Notes under the pieces: generated by a model | The model's input: only the letters and a program-made list of their open reading frames with translations | What the model was told of the DNA's origin: nothing | The model's database searches: none | Origin: Haplosporangium gracile | Taxonomy: Eukaryota; Mortierellomycota; Mortierellomycetes; Mortierellales; Mortierellaceae | Direction of reading: 5' to 3' | DNA length: 23,748 bases | Assembly: GCA_015499985.1 (NCBI GenBank) | Contig: JAAAUF010000608.1 | Location: forward strand, 2,024-25,771 | Shown: positions 10,797-19,901 of the stretch, piece after piece | Numbering within the stretch: position 1 is the first letter of the stretch | Layout: each line of letters starts with the position of its first letter | Program-made: the position numbers and the translations under genes

Positions 10797-13592
10797 ATGA
10801 CAAAGATCAAGCCAAGACTCATTGCTCGCATCTCTTGCCAGGAATGTCGTCGACGAAAGACCCGCTGCAACTTTGACGGCCAGAACCAAAAGTGCTCCAC
10901 TTGTGCACGCATCGGCACCGCCTGTATATTCTCCCAAAAGAACGGTGTTATCCTCGATATGGACAAGGTCATGGAAGAAAACAACCCTCACCTCGTTCAC
11001 CAACGAGAAAAGGAACAGCGAGCAAAGGAGCGTGCCCGTCTCGCCGCCAACACAGCTGCCAACACCATCTCCTCCTCCTCCTCTTCCTCCTCCGCTATCG
11101 CAGGTCTTATGGGACCAGTCCTAGCTCCTGCCCCAGACATGTCCATTTACTCAAAATCTAGCCCGTCCTCTTCCTACCTCTCCTCAAGTGTCTATCCTAA
11201 CAGGCCAAGCAGGAGCAACAGCACCTCGGGTGCCCTGCCATTGAAGGGACCCTCCTCCTCAACAGAGGATCTCTCTAGTGTCATGGATCGCCTTCAGATC
11301 GATGCCTTTGGAATCGCTCCCCATACCCTTCGCAGCTTCAGTCAAGTCGCCGGTGACAACGACTCTGCAGAAACCTCCTCGAGCGAGTACTCTGACGACG
11401 AATCTACGCACCCCAACAACGCCCTCTCAGACTCGCAGGATCTAAAAGATGTATCGTCGTCGTCGCCTCTCATGAACAAGCGCAACAGCGCTGGCAGTAA
11501 CTCTAACTTTCAGCACCGTTCATCCAGGAGTCGCTCCGTACCATTAGTCGATATTCAGCCGGACTTGATCGATCTCTACTTCCAGCATGTCCATCCTTAT
11601 CTCCTTGTTATCCACAAACCTTCCTTTTTCCGCAGACTGCACGATCCTCGCGACCCTGTGCCCGACTTTGTCTTGGCTGCCATGTATGCTGCCGCCTCTC
11701 ATTATGCACCCGGGCGGGAACAGGATGGCCGTCGCTACTTTGAATTCTGGCAGAGCCGATTGGACGATACACTGGATAAGCCCCGTCTTTCGACTATCCA
11801 GGCGCTTCTCATGATCATCAAGTATCAGGAGGGAGTCAAGAAGACGGGATTCTACTTTCGGACATATATGTACACCCAGATGGTGATTGTTCTCGCTCGA
11901 GTAAGTGTTTCTTTTTACCCCAGACCCATGCAAAAGTCAATTGACGAATATCCATACCAATTAAAGTGGGCGCGCACCACTGTATGCAGGGACGACCCCA
12001 GCTCACCATTTTTTCTTTTCTCTCTATCTATTTTATTTTTTAATAATAGGAACTTCAATTGCACAAAACAACACCTGTCAACGCCAAGCTGGACCCAGAG
12101 AGTCATGAAGTCAGACGACGACTTTTTTGGGCCATATTTGTTTTGGATCAGTTCCTCTCAGTCTCACAGGGCAGGACAATGAGTTTCCGCGAGGTCGAAC
12201 CGGAGGCGGACTTGCCACGCACAGACAACGAGAACCCGAACGACCCAGAGGAGATCGAAGTCATCCAGAACGCCGTCGAATACATCAAGCTGGTCAAGAT
12301 TGACCACCAGGCCCTGATCCTCGTCCGCAAGTTCCTCACCAAGGTCGTCACACCCGAGGAGACTATCCCTCAGGGTCTCTTCCTCCACCAAGCCATGCTC
12401 GCCTGGAAGGCCAACCTCCCCGCTCGACTCCAGCTGGCACCCAACATGTCACCTCACACTCCTTTTGTCGCCATGCTCCATATCCTCTACCACGCTTGCG
12501 CCATCATGATCCAGCGGTGCTACTGTGAAGACCCCAGTGTCAGTCACTTGGAGATTGCGGCGGCTTCGAGGGAAACCTGCACCGTATCAGCAACCAACAT
12601 CACGGTCATTATTGACGATCTCTACACCAGCCACGGCATGCTTCCTCTGTCCTACCCGATGCGAGGCTGCTACTTTATTATTTACTGCCTGATTGCCGCT
12701 GCGACGATTCAAGTGACCGATATCCGGATGGGAGGCAATGGAACGATTATGTTCAAGCGATCACTAGCCCTTCTCAATCTTATCCTCCGAAAGTCCACAG
12801 CGGTCGATATCGAGAAGGAGGTCGAATTATTGAAGAATTCGATGGATGCCATCATGGAGTCGCATCCGCAGTTGATGACTTCCAGCCACCAGCAGGACCA
12901 CCGCCCTACCTTCAAGCCCATCTTGCCCATGTCGCAAAAATACGGTTCAAAACTGAACTTTAGCGGCTCGTCCTCAGCTCCGATCAGGATTCGAAAGATC
13001 TCACCGAGGGTTTCATCGAGCCCTTCTGCCGGTGTCACTTCGCCTTCCATGGGGACACTGTCTCAGTCCCTCAGCAGCGGCAATAATCAAACCCGGGACT
13101 CGTCATCTGCCCTCCTGGCTTCTTCCAAGAACGCGTCGGTGGATTCACCTCAGTCAGGAGGAGGGTCGTTGACAGGAACCATTTCCAAGAGCACTACTTC
13201 CAACTCAGGCACATGTGAATCCAATTCGACAGCAAGCCAATCAGCGGCCAGGACACAGTCTGACTCCGCTTTGTCCTCACAGAATCAGAGTCAGCAGCAA
13301 CAACTCGACGATGATCTGGACCTGAACATCAAATCTTCTCCCTCGCCGGACATGGGATCTAGATCCCTCCTCTCCAGCTTCGGAAACATTGTCGATGGAT
13401 CCGCTCCAGGCGACGAAACCTTCTTGCGGTCTGTGCCTGCCTTTACGGCACCAGCGTCTCTCCCCACAGACTTTAATGCTTTTGCTCAAGCTCAACAACA
13501 GGCCTTGGCTGCTAGTGGAAGTCAGAACCCACCTCCATTGATGTCTCTGGCCCAGCTCTTGGTCTTTCAGCAGGAACAGCAACGTTTGCAGC

Positions 13593-13638
<46 letters not shown>

Positions 13639-14410
13639 GCAACAGCAGCAGCAGACAATTTCTTCATTGGATCAATTGACTGCCGCTCAGATCCAGGAAC
13701 AGCACCAGTTGAACCAACACCGACAGGTCTTGCAACTCCAGCAGCAACAACAGCAACAATTGCAGCAGCAGCAGCGCCAGTACCAGTTGCTCTTGCAACA
13801 GCAAGACCCAGCCTTGGTTAGCACATTCCTCAACAACTTTTCCAACCTTACCAACTACCAACAGCTCAACTCGGATCAGGCTCAGAACGAGCTCTTGTCG
13901 ATCCTGGACTCTACAATGTTAACCAACAGCAATAACAACAATGACGGCAACACCTTTGAAAACAGCAACAACAGCAATCCGTTCGGATTGACATCGTCAT
14001 TTCTTCAGCAACAGCAAGGATCACAGCAGTCATCGGGCTCTTTCCAACCGTCACTGTCGATGTCCCCGTCCAGCACTAGCATGTCATCGACGTTCAGTCC
14101 CGACATGGGCAACAGCACTCTGAGCTCCAGTGATTTTGCCTCTGCAGCGAGCGCTCGGCGGTACCAGCAGCAGGACCGACACCGGACATTCTCCTCGGAC
14201 GATGCTTTCTTGGCCGAGGCAGCCATGGGAAGGACGAGTCTGCACGACACCCCCTCGCCCGAGTCCTTCCCAGTTCTGGATCTGGCTGGATCATTCCCGA
14301 CTTATCTTGGAACTGAGAGCGCGGTTCCCTTTGGTGTCCGTCAGGCTCTTGGGGATGTTGGCAAGATTTTCAAGTTTGAGGCGTCCCAGGCTGGTCTCTC
14401 TGCCGAATAG
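10797..14410 (+). CDS. Zn2Cys6 (Gal4-type) transcription factor with fungal-specific domain and polyQ
   Basis: Exons 10797-11900 and 12050-14410 (donor GTAAGT, acceptor TAG, phase 0) give 1154 residues. The zinc cluster is Cys14-x2-Cys17-x6-Cys24-x8-Cys33-x2-Cys36-x6-Cys43 with the basic RRRKTRC core, so it should bind DNA in the nucleus, probably at CGG-type sites as a dimer. Residues 45-245 are Ser-rich linker. The fungal-specific factor domain (fungal_trans, middle homology region) runs from about 247 (DLIDLYFQHVHPYLLVIHKP) through RRRLFWAIFVLDQ to about 640. The last 500 residues are Ser-, Gln- and Asn-rich, with 22 Gln at 882-903 and a second Gln-rich block near 930-952, typical of activation regions. 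The start has a good context and follows a CA-rich leader. Target genes cannot be told from the sequence. The 149-base intron has no stop in the exon 1 frame, so a retained intron would give a 461-residue product with half the regulatory domain. Confidence 0.93.
13589..13654 (+). repeat. CAA/CAG tract encoding 22 Gln
   Basis: This is an almost pure CAA run with CAG codons at both ends, in frame within the zinc-cluster gene (residues 882-903). It is prone to length change. A second, interrupted CAG/CAA block lies at about 13733-13803. Confidence 0.95.
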
Positions 14411-15327
14411 ATAGCATCTTTTTTCTTCCTCATTTGTACAATAGTTGCACATATGCATATAAATACACATATCCCCGCATATTTAGTGATCCATTTGATT
14501 GTAATGAGAGCAAGTCGACAAGCGGCAACAAGGCGATCAAGCAGGACCATTGTTATACTTCGTCTACTTAATAGTGTCTGGCTAAGCGATGCAAAGAACA
14601 TTTTACTTTTTATACACTCTCCCTATTTCCGCAGGCCTCACAACAGTCCAGTAGCTAGACCATGCGTTCCTGAAATGAAAAAAATCTACGTACAGTACAT
14701 GTACGGTAAGGATGCGCCCCCAAGACCAGCTTGGCCATGCCCACAGCCGAGAGTTGTCAGAAATATGTTCATTTGTTCTGTGAAGAACTTCGCGCGTGGT
14801 CTTTGTAGAGATATAGACTGATGAGACCAAGCCCAGTAAGTCTGGGAGCTTCATTTTTCACATATGGCAAAGCGTGTTTTGCCGTGGTCCTCAAACCAAC
14901 TCTTCGATCGAGGGTTATTATTATTTTGGACTTTTGGGCGATTGCGATTTGTTTCTTTTTTACATACTACAAAAGGTTGCTTGGCCATGCCTTTCTTTTT
15001 TCTTGCACACTCATTCTGGTTACGACCAAGAGAGAAAAATTGGCGGGGATAATTGCTGCTACGGGTGCCAACTCTCTGCTAAAACTGCGGCCAGGCACCC
15101 TCTTCCCTCCCGCCTTCATTTCACCATGCCACTTTCAGGATAAGAACGAATGCCTCGTTCACTTGCTCTCCGCTATCTACCTCCTAACTTTGTTCTCAGT
15201 CCTGATGCTTTTCTCTTGTATTTTTCATCTCTTTCTTGTCCTTTTCTTCATTCCTTCGTTATAACACCGTTCTATCGATACTTACACTTTTATCGTCGCT
15301 CTCTGTTTGGTAGCCCTTTTAATCTCA
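14411..15327. other. intergenic, no gene seen
   Basis: AT-rich sequence follows the zinc-cluster stop codon (for example CATATAAATACACATA near 14455, a possible 3' end signal). The frames here lack family features and are biased in composition. From about 15040 the plus strand becomes pyrimidine-rich, like the leaders of the small gene family to the right; AAAAATTGGCGGGGAT near 15035 resembles AAAATTAGTGGCGATC near 15776 upstream of copy B. Confidence 0.5.
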
Positions 15328-15615
15328 CGAGGTTTCAATGCCTCTTCGCATACCCTTCTGTCCGAAGGCGATAATGACCTGACAATGTCAGATACCGTTC
15401 AGAAATTTTCTATCGTTGACATGCTAGACGAAGCCGTTACCTTGCCGCAAGGTCATCTAGAACCACCCTCAACACTGTTACCGCCTCCTCCGCCTCCCTC
15501 CATGCGCGTCTTTCTTCCACTCTTCCTTGTTTTGTTATTAATCCCACCTTGTCTTTGCATTCATCTTTGCCTCGACCTCATTACCATTCTCACTCTCTCA
15601 CTCTCATCCTCCTAG
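15328..15615 (+). pseudogene. small gene family (DLTM motif), copy A, start codon lost
   Basis: The frame reads LLSEGDNDLTMSD then VQKF and a Pro run (PPPPPPS), parallel to copies B and C. Aligned base for base with B back from the shared GAAGGC, the position of B's ATG is CGA here. An upstream in-frame stop (TAA at 15262-15264) leaves no alternative ATG before the motif, so the copy is probably not translated from the ancestral start. Relative to B, six codons are missing in frame between the Gly and the DLTM motif. The frame ends at 15615 after a hydrophobic tail that looks like read-through rather than selected sequence. A spliced upstream start cannot be excluded. Confidence 0.45.
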
Positions 15616-16085
15616 TCCATATGTTTCTCCTTGGCTTACATCTCCCCTCACGTATTCATCTCCTTGCATTTGTTGCACCTCCTCGCATTTCTGACCATCA
15701 CGTTCTTCTAGGAAAAATAAAATTGGCGAAAATCATCTACCCTCACTTCCCTTGAATCCCTTCCCCGCTGTATGCAAAATTAGTGGCGATCAATCACAAT
15801 CCTTCACCCTGACCGAGTCGAAAAGTGGCCAAACCCACGAGAGCGGCTTGCTCCTTTTTTTTCGCCTCTCTTCTTCCTTTTTTTCGTTTTCCTCTCTACT
15901 TTTTTTTCTTTTCAATTCATCACATCCCTATCCATAAACCCTTTACCCTCGTTCACTTGAACTTCACTACAACACATAACCCTCTATCACCCTCTCGCTC
16001 ACACGCACACACACGCTCACTCACTCTTATCCTCCCATTCTCTCTTTCTTCCTCCCTCTTTCCCTCATTGATTAACTTTCTACCC

Positions 16086-16424
16086 ATGGTTCGAAAGCTC
16101 CTCAATCGAAGCCCTCTTCCCGAAGGCAATGACTTTGACGTCAGCAACATCGACCTGACAATGCCGGATGTCCTTCAAGACTTTTCCGAGACCGAAATTT
16201 CAGAACCCATTGCCCAACCGCAAGCTTCACCACCCACAACTCTGCCACCGCGGCCTCCCCCGCCATCGTTGACCTCTACTCTCACTCTCCTTTCGCCTTG
16301 TTGTTGTCGTCGTCCTTATCTTACTCCACTGGAGACCCTTCCCCAATCGCCTCAGCTCCATCTTTGTCCTCTCACGTTGCCCCTGGAGACATTCTCTTTT
16401 TCTTTCGCTCGCCAATACCGATAA
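16086..16424 (+). CDS. small gene family (NIDLTMPD motif), copy B
   Basis: A 112-residue frame from ATG to stop starts MVRKLLNRSPLPEGN. The core NIDLTMPD (residues 21-28) is followed by DFSETEI (32-38) and then Pro-rich sequence. Copy C at 19506 has the same 20-residue spacing from Met to the core, the same core, and DYTDTDI afterwards. I do not recognise the family. The IDLT core with acidic residues after it resembles a SUMO-interacting motif, which is inference only. After about residue 45 B and C no longer share a reading frame although the DNA still aligns, so the true C-terminus is uncertain (an intron or a frameshift is possible). The pyrimidine/CA-rich leader also resembles that of copy C, including CATTGA just before the ATG. 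Confidence 0.5.
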   Translation: MVRKLLNRSPLPEGNDFDVSNIDLTMPDVLQDFSETEISEPIAQPQASPPTTLPPRPPPPSLTSTLTLLSPCCCRRPYLTPLETLPQSPQLHLCPLTLPLETFSFSFARQYR

Positions 16425-17097
16425 TGTTGATAATCGTTCTTTCCCAAGTTTTCGTCTTCGAATGGCCCCGACTGCATATTAGTTCATAGTTTGCATTCTC
16501 CTTGCGACTTTTTGAAGAAAGGTTTTATTTCCACTGCTGTATTCGCTTTCACTATTGTAAGTCGAGTATTTAGTAGTATTATTATTTTGCCATAGACATT
16601 ACCATCGTTCTTTTTCTTCATATTTCAATAATGATAACAAAAAAAATCTCGCCCACGCCCAATAGCCGCGGTTCATTTTTGTTGCTCGAGCGCATCAACT
16701 CTTTTCTCTTTATTACGAACTAAATCCACAGTAAGCGGGGCACCAAAACATTGCATATGAGTTTTTTTGCCTTGTACACAAACTACTTCACTTCGCACGA
16801 ATAAACACATCATTGGCAGACAAATGATATGATTACCAAGAAAAATATTTTTAGTTGTTTTTGTCGACCATTTAATATTTCAAGATTGACATTTCAAGAA
16901 AAAGCATAAGCACCAAGGCTTAAGAGGCTGACATATAGAAAGGGGTGGAAAATGTGGAACCACGAGGGATTTGATAAACAGTAGGATGACAAGACGAAGG
17001 ATCGTAAAGACGAGAAGGTAAAGCAATGGAAAGCCTTTTCTTGTGGTCAATACCTACCATGACAGTCCTCTCTCCCTCCCTCTCCCTCTCTCTGGTA
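16425..17097. other. intergenic, no gene seen
   Basis: AT-rich sequence with no frame I can support. ATTATTATTTTG occurs near 16578 and AATAAAC near 16801. A CTCCCT-rich run ends it at about 17095. Confidence 0.5.
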
Positions 17098-17122
17098 GGT
17101 AATTAGGTAATTAAGGTAATTA
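17098..17122. repeat. three copies of GGTAATTA
   Basis: GGTAATTA at 17098-17105, 17106-17113 and 17115-17122; the last two are separated by one A. It immediately precedes the leader-like fragment. Confidence 0.8.
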
Positions 17123-17140
17123 CACACATAGCCATTTAAG

Positions 17141-17329
17141 ACAAAATTGGTGGCGTCAGCCTGACCGAATTTCAGTAGAGCACCGCCTCGAACACAGTTT
17201 CATTTTTGAGTTTGGAAGAGATGTGCACAACTGCATTTTTCTTCTGCTAGACTTTCAGTCTTATCTCTCTTCCATCGCTTATTCACTGAACGCCTTCCCA
17301 CAAATAATTCCTCCTTTGCCGCTCTTCTA

Positions 17330-17361
<32 letters not shown>

Positions 17362-17450
17362 ACACACTAGCACTTTCAAAAGCACGCGCCAACTTTCGCA
17401 AGGCACTCTCTCTTCCCTCCTATCGTATCCTCCGTGACCATGCAAATTAT
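17141..17450 (+). other. leader-like fragment of the small gene family without a body
   Basis: ACAAAATTGGTGGCG and CCTGACCGAAT near 17142-17168 resemble the block at about 15774-15822 upstream of copy B. As in B, this is followed by about 270 bases of pyrimidine-rich DNA with a CT run and CACACAC. Where the coding part should begin, the first ATG (17440) opens only a few codons. It may be an orphan promoter/leader or a copy whose body has decayed. The match is short and judged by eye. Confidence 0.3.
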
Positions 17451-18147
17451 AATGAAGAAATGAAATACAAGAAAAAGGTAGAAAGCATAACGAAGTACAT
17501 CATAGGGAAAGATTATGGGTGATGAGTATGCAAACGCGTAGCTGCTTTTCTAGGTACAAGACTTTTTACTTCAGACTCTCCAGGCCGTAGGTGTCGGTCT
17601 CTTGACACCACTACTTGAAAATGTTTGGGTCTATTGTTACATTAAAAAAATAGCGGATATAAATATGTTGACGTATGTCGTGTAAGTTTGCTAGAAATGG
17701 CGTGGACTATTGGCAATAGTTGTACTACCATGTCTGTGGAGACGTTGTTTTTTAGGCGTCTCTCCTTCAGCCCTTTGCTTTCCCTTTGAACGGTTTCCTA
17801 TGTTTTCGTATACTTTTCTACTTTACCCTCAATTCCCCCCCTTGCCATTTTTTATGCCGACTTTCGTTGCTCTTGATCCATCCCTTATTTTTCTTTTGCT
17901 TCCTCATTTCTCTCTCCTTTCGCCTTTCTTTAGTTCGTCCCTTGAACATCCTTTATTCTTTTAACATGCCATCCCTCGTTTTTGTTTTTTTTTTTCGGCC
18001 CCGAAATTTCGGCCATCTGACGCCAGTGTGGTTATTGGTGTGAGTGCTGCCTCTGGGGCCGATGGTGTTCTGCATTGTCCCGTGATTCAGTGTTGAAAGG
18101 AGTGCCTTCCCCGTGAACTTTTTCTTGGATGAAGCATTCGCATCATG
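17451..18147. other. intergenic, no gene seen
   Basis: This is the upstream region of the secreted-protein gene. Plus-strand frames at 17710-18043 are Phe/Leu/Pro-rich products of CT-rich DNA in two overlapping frames, with no initiation or family evidence. Confidence 0.5.
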
Positions 18148-18156
18148 TATATAAAG
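18148..18156 (+). promoter_or_regulatory. TATA box of the secreted Cys-rich gene
   Basis: TATATAAAG lies 326 bases upstream of the start codon. With the usual 30-base spacing, transcription would begin near 18180, giving a leader that holds the 22-bp repeats and a 104-base intron. Confidence 0.6.
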
Positions 18157-18192
18157 AAGTCTTACATTGAGGCAGCTGCCATCAAAAAAACT

Positions 18193-18245
18193 CAACCGAC
18201 CCAGCCTTAGCACCCAACCGACCCAGCCTTAGCACCCAACCGACC
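18193..18245 (+). repeat. 22-bp tandem repeat in the 5' leader
   Basis: Two identical 22-base units (18193-18214 and 18215-18236; core ACCCAGCCTTAGCACC) are followed by a partial third, CAACCGACC (18237-18245). They lie just downstream of the predicted transcription start of the secreted-protein gene. Confidence 0.9.
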
Positions 18246-18349
18246 TTTTTCCAAGTCTGAACAATCCTGCACTTTCGAACCGAATCCTCGTCACAAGATT
18301 CTTTTCTCATTTCCTAAGCCGTATCCAACGCTCCTCAACAAAAACAAAG

Positions 18350-18453
18350 GTAAGACAATGTAACTGAGTCTTCCACACAACTTCAATTATTAAGAAAAAA
18401 GGAAACATTCAATTGCTCATATACAAACATTCCCATTTCTTTTTTTGTTGTAG
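18350..18453 (+). other. probable 5' UTR intron of the secreted Cys-rich gene
   Basis: A GTAAGA donor at 18350 and a T-rich TTGTTGTAG acceptor ending at 18453 give a 104-base intron, the size of the coding introns in this window. It ends 20 bases before the start codon. Confidence 0.5.
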
Positions 18454-18473
18454 TCGATCCTTGAATATCGAAT

Positions 18474-18770
18474 ATGCGATTCCTGTCATCTGGCGTTTTT
18501 GTGGCGGTGTTGGCATGGTTGAGCATGGTCAAAGCGCAGGACGTGAATTGTGCGGCTGATTATATTGTCACTCGGTGCCTTTCTACCGAAACGCCAAAGA
18601 TCGGCAGCTGTGGGCCCACTGATTACGACTGTCTCTGCGCGGCGCATGAGATTGTAGCAACATGCTATAATAATTGCCCCAACGATCCAAGGGCATCAGG
18701 CGCCCGGGACAACGCCGCTCTCTACTGCCAATACGCAACCCAGTTCGCTCCGGCCGCGACCACGCCTTAG
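18474..18770 (+). CDS. small secreted eight-cysteine protein, CFEM-like
   Basis: A 98-residue protein. Residues 1-21 form a clear signal peptide (MRFLSSGVFVAVLAW, with cleavage likely after VKA). The mature part has eight cysteines: 26, 35, 46, 53, 55, 64, 68 and 85. The order C-x8-C-x10-C-x6-C-x-C-x8-C-x3-C-x16-C contains TDYDCLC, close to the CFEM signature, and CYNNCPNDP, a run I associate with the fungal GPI-anchored Ser/Thr-rich protein family. Those relatives usually continue with a Ser/Thr-rich stalk and a GPI signal; this one stops at APAATTP, so it is probably free in the wall or medium. The role (wall, haem/iron binding or effector) is not decided by the sequence. A TATA box, a leader intron and an AATAAA signal frame it as a well-formed transcription unit. 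Confidence 0.85.
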   Translation: MRFLSSGVFVAVLAWLSMVKAQDVNCAADYIVTRCLSTETPKIGSCGPTDYDCLCAAHEIVATCYNNCPNDPRASGARDNAALYCQYATQFAPAATTP

Positions 18771-18794
18771 TTGTGCCCTTTTTCTCTGATTTCG

Positions 18795-18800
18795 AATAAA
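18795..18800 (+). terminator. AATAAA polyadenylation signal
   Basis: A perfect AATAAA lies 25 bases after the stop codon of the secreted-protein gene. Confidence 0.6.
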
Positions 18801-19505
18801 TCGTATTACTAAGTTAAAAACAAAATGTCGTGCTCATTAAGACTAGGGAAAGAATGGCGATTGATGGTATGGGAACAAAAAAGGGACAAGAAGAACGAGG
18901 GAAATCTTGTCTTGTTCTCGGTTCCTGCACCTCTGCGTGTCCTCACGTCTCTCCACTCGCAGATTTTTAATTCCCTCTTGCTCAAGCATGGCAGTCAAGG
19001 TCGGATGAGGATGTAAGTCAAAACCTAACGTCTGCTATTGTCTCTTACCTATATCAATAAGGAAAGCAGTATCAACGTCAGTAGTAACAAGCAATGTCTC
19101 GTTGCTGAACTGATCAACTGCCGCCTATGTACAGGAACTGCATCAATTGGACTGTGATTGTCCGCATGAACGAAAAATGAATGCATGCGCACTTGCTTCA
19201 AGGGAGAAAAAAGCATCTCATTGCACGACATTTCTGTTGTTGCACATGGCCTTTCAAGCCGAAAGGTTGATGGCCAAACTTTGCCAAAGCTAAGCATCAA
19301 ATGCATCCGTATGTTCCTCATGTCGTACATGTTTAGGGTTTAAAATGAAATGATATAAGTATACTCGTGCTCTTGACAACTTCTTCTTTCCTATTTTTTT
19401 TCGTCACGTATTCACTAAACCTCTTTCTGTAAGCGCATCTTCTCTCTCACACACACGCACACAGTCTGTGGTCCTCTCACTCTCCCTTTCATTGACTTTA
19501 TAGAC
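18801..19505. other. intergenic, leader of copy C
   Basis: No gene is supported. A TATA-like TATAAGTATA lies near 19353. After it comes a pyrimidine/CA-rich leader with CTCTCTCACACACACGCACACAG (here cited as landmarks CTCTCTCAC and GCACACAG, 19440-19464) and CATTGACTTTATAGAC just before the copy C start. The leader resembles that of copy B (CACACGCACACACACGCTC, then CATTGATTAAC). Confidence 0.45.
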
Positions 19506-19901
19506 ATGATTCAAAAGTCTCTTCACGGCATTTCCTTTCTCGAACGCGGCAACTCTGACGACGGCAACATCGACCTGACCATGCCAGACATAGTAGTGGA
19601 CTATACAGATACCGATATTTATGTACTCGTTGTCCAGTTCACGCTTCACCACACCCAACACTACCACCGCCTCCCCCACCATCGTCAGTCTTTCTTCTAT
19701 CCCTTTTCCTTCGCATTCACTGTCGTCGTTCTTCTCTCACCGTCGCCGAGACTATCCATCCACTGCCTAAGAGCAACCATAGATTTTGTTACGCTGTTCC
19801 TGGAAGAAGCAGCCCTTCCTCTGGCTGCCGCTGCTGCTATTACCACTGGTTCTGATTCTCTTTCTTCTCCTCCTCTTCAAGTTCTCGTTGCCCTAAAGTG
19901 A
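19506..19901 (+). CDS. small gene family (NIDLTMPD motif), copy C
   Basis: A 131-residue frame starting MIQKSLHGISFLERGNSDDG, then NIDLTMPD at residues 21-28 and DYTDTDI at 32-38. Against copy B, the eight core codons differ at three sites, all silent (ACA/ACC, CCG/CCA, GAT/GAC), and the next conserved block changes only Phe/Tyr, Ser/Thr and Glu/Asp. That pattern suggests selection on the protein. Beyond residue about 45 the frame is His- and hydrophobic-rich and unlike B. The DNA there still aligns to B (CTTCACCAC, CCACCGC, CCTCCCCC, CCATCGT) but in another frame, so this tail may follow an indel. Function is unknown; the IDLT core looks like a SUMO-interacting motif. Confidence 0.5.
   Translation: MIQKSLHGISFLERGNSDDGNIDLTMPDIVVDYTDTDIYVLVVQFTLHHTQHYHRLPHHRQSFFYPFSFAFTVVVLLSPSPRLSIHCLRATIDFVTLFLEEAALPLAAAAAITTGSDSLSSPPLQVLVALK

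Noticed and set aside
13277..13642. minus-strand poly-Leu frame
   Set aside because: Antisense shadow of the polyQ tract in the zinc-cluster gene.
15825..16085. upstream extension of copy B by 87 residues in the same frame
   Set aside because: The extension is pyrimidine-derived Phe/Ser/Pro/Leu sequence with no counterpart in copy C, whereas the ATG at 16086 aligns exactly with the start of copy C.
17710..18043. two overlapping Phe/Leu/Pro-rich plus-strand frames
   Set aside because: Products of CT-rich upstream DNA; two frames are equally open and neither has family or start evidence.
19049..19330. 93-residue minus-strand frame
   Set aside because: No recognisable domain, no leader signals, and it lies in the upstream region of copy C.
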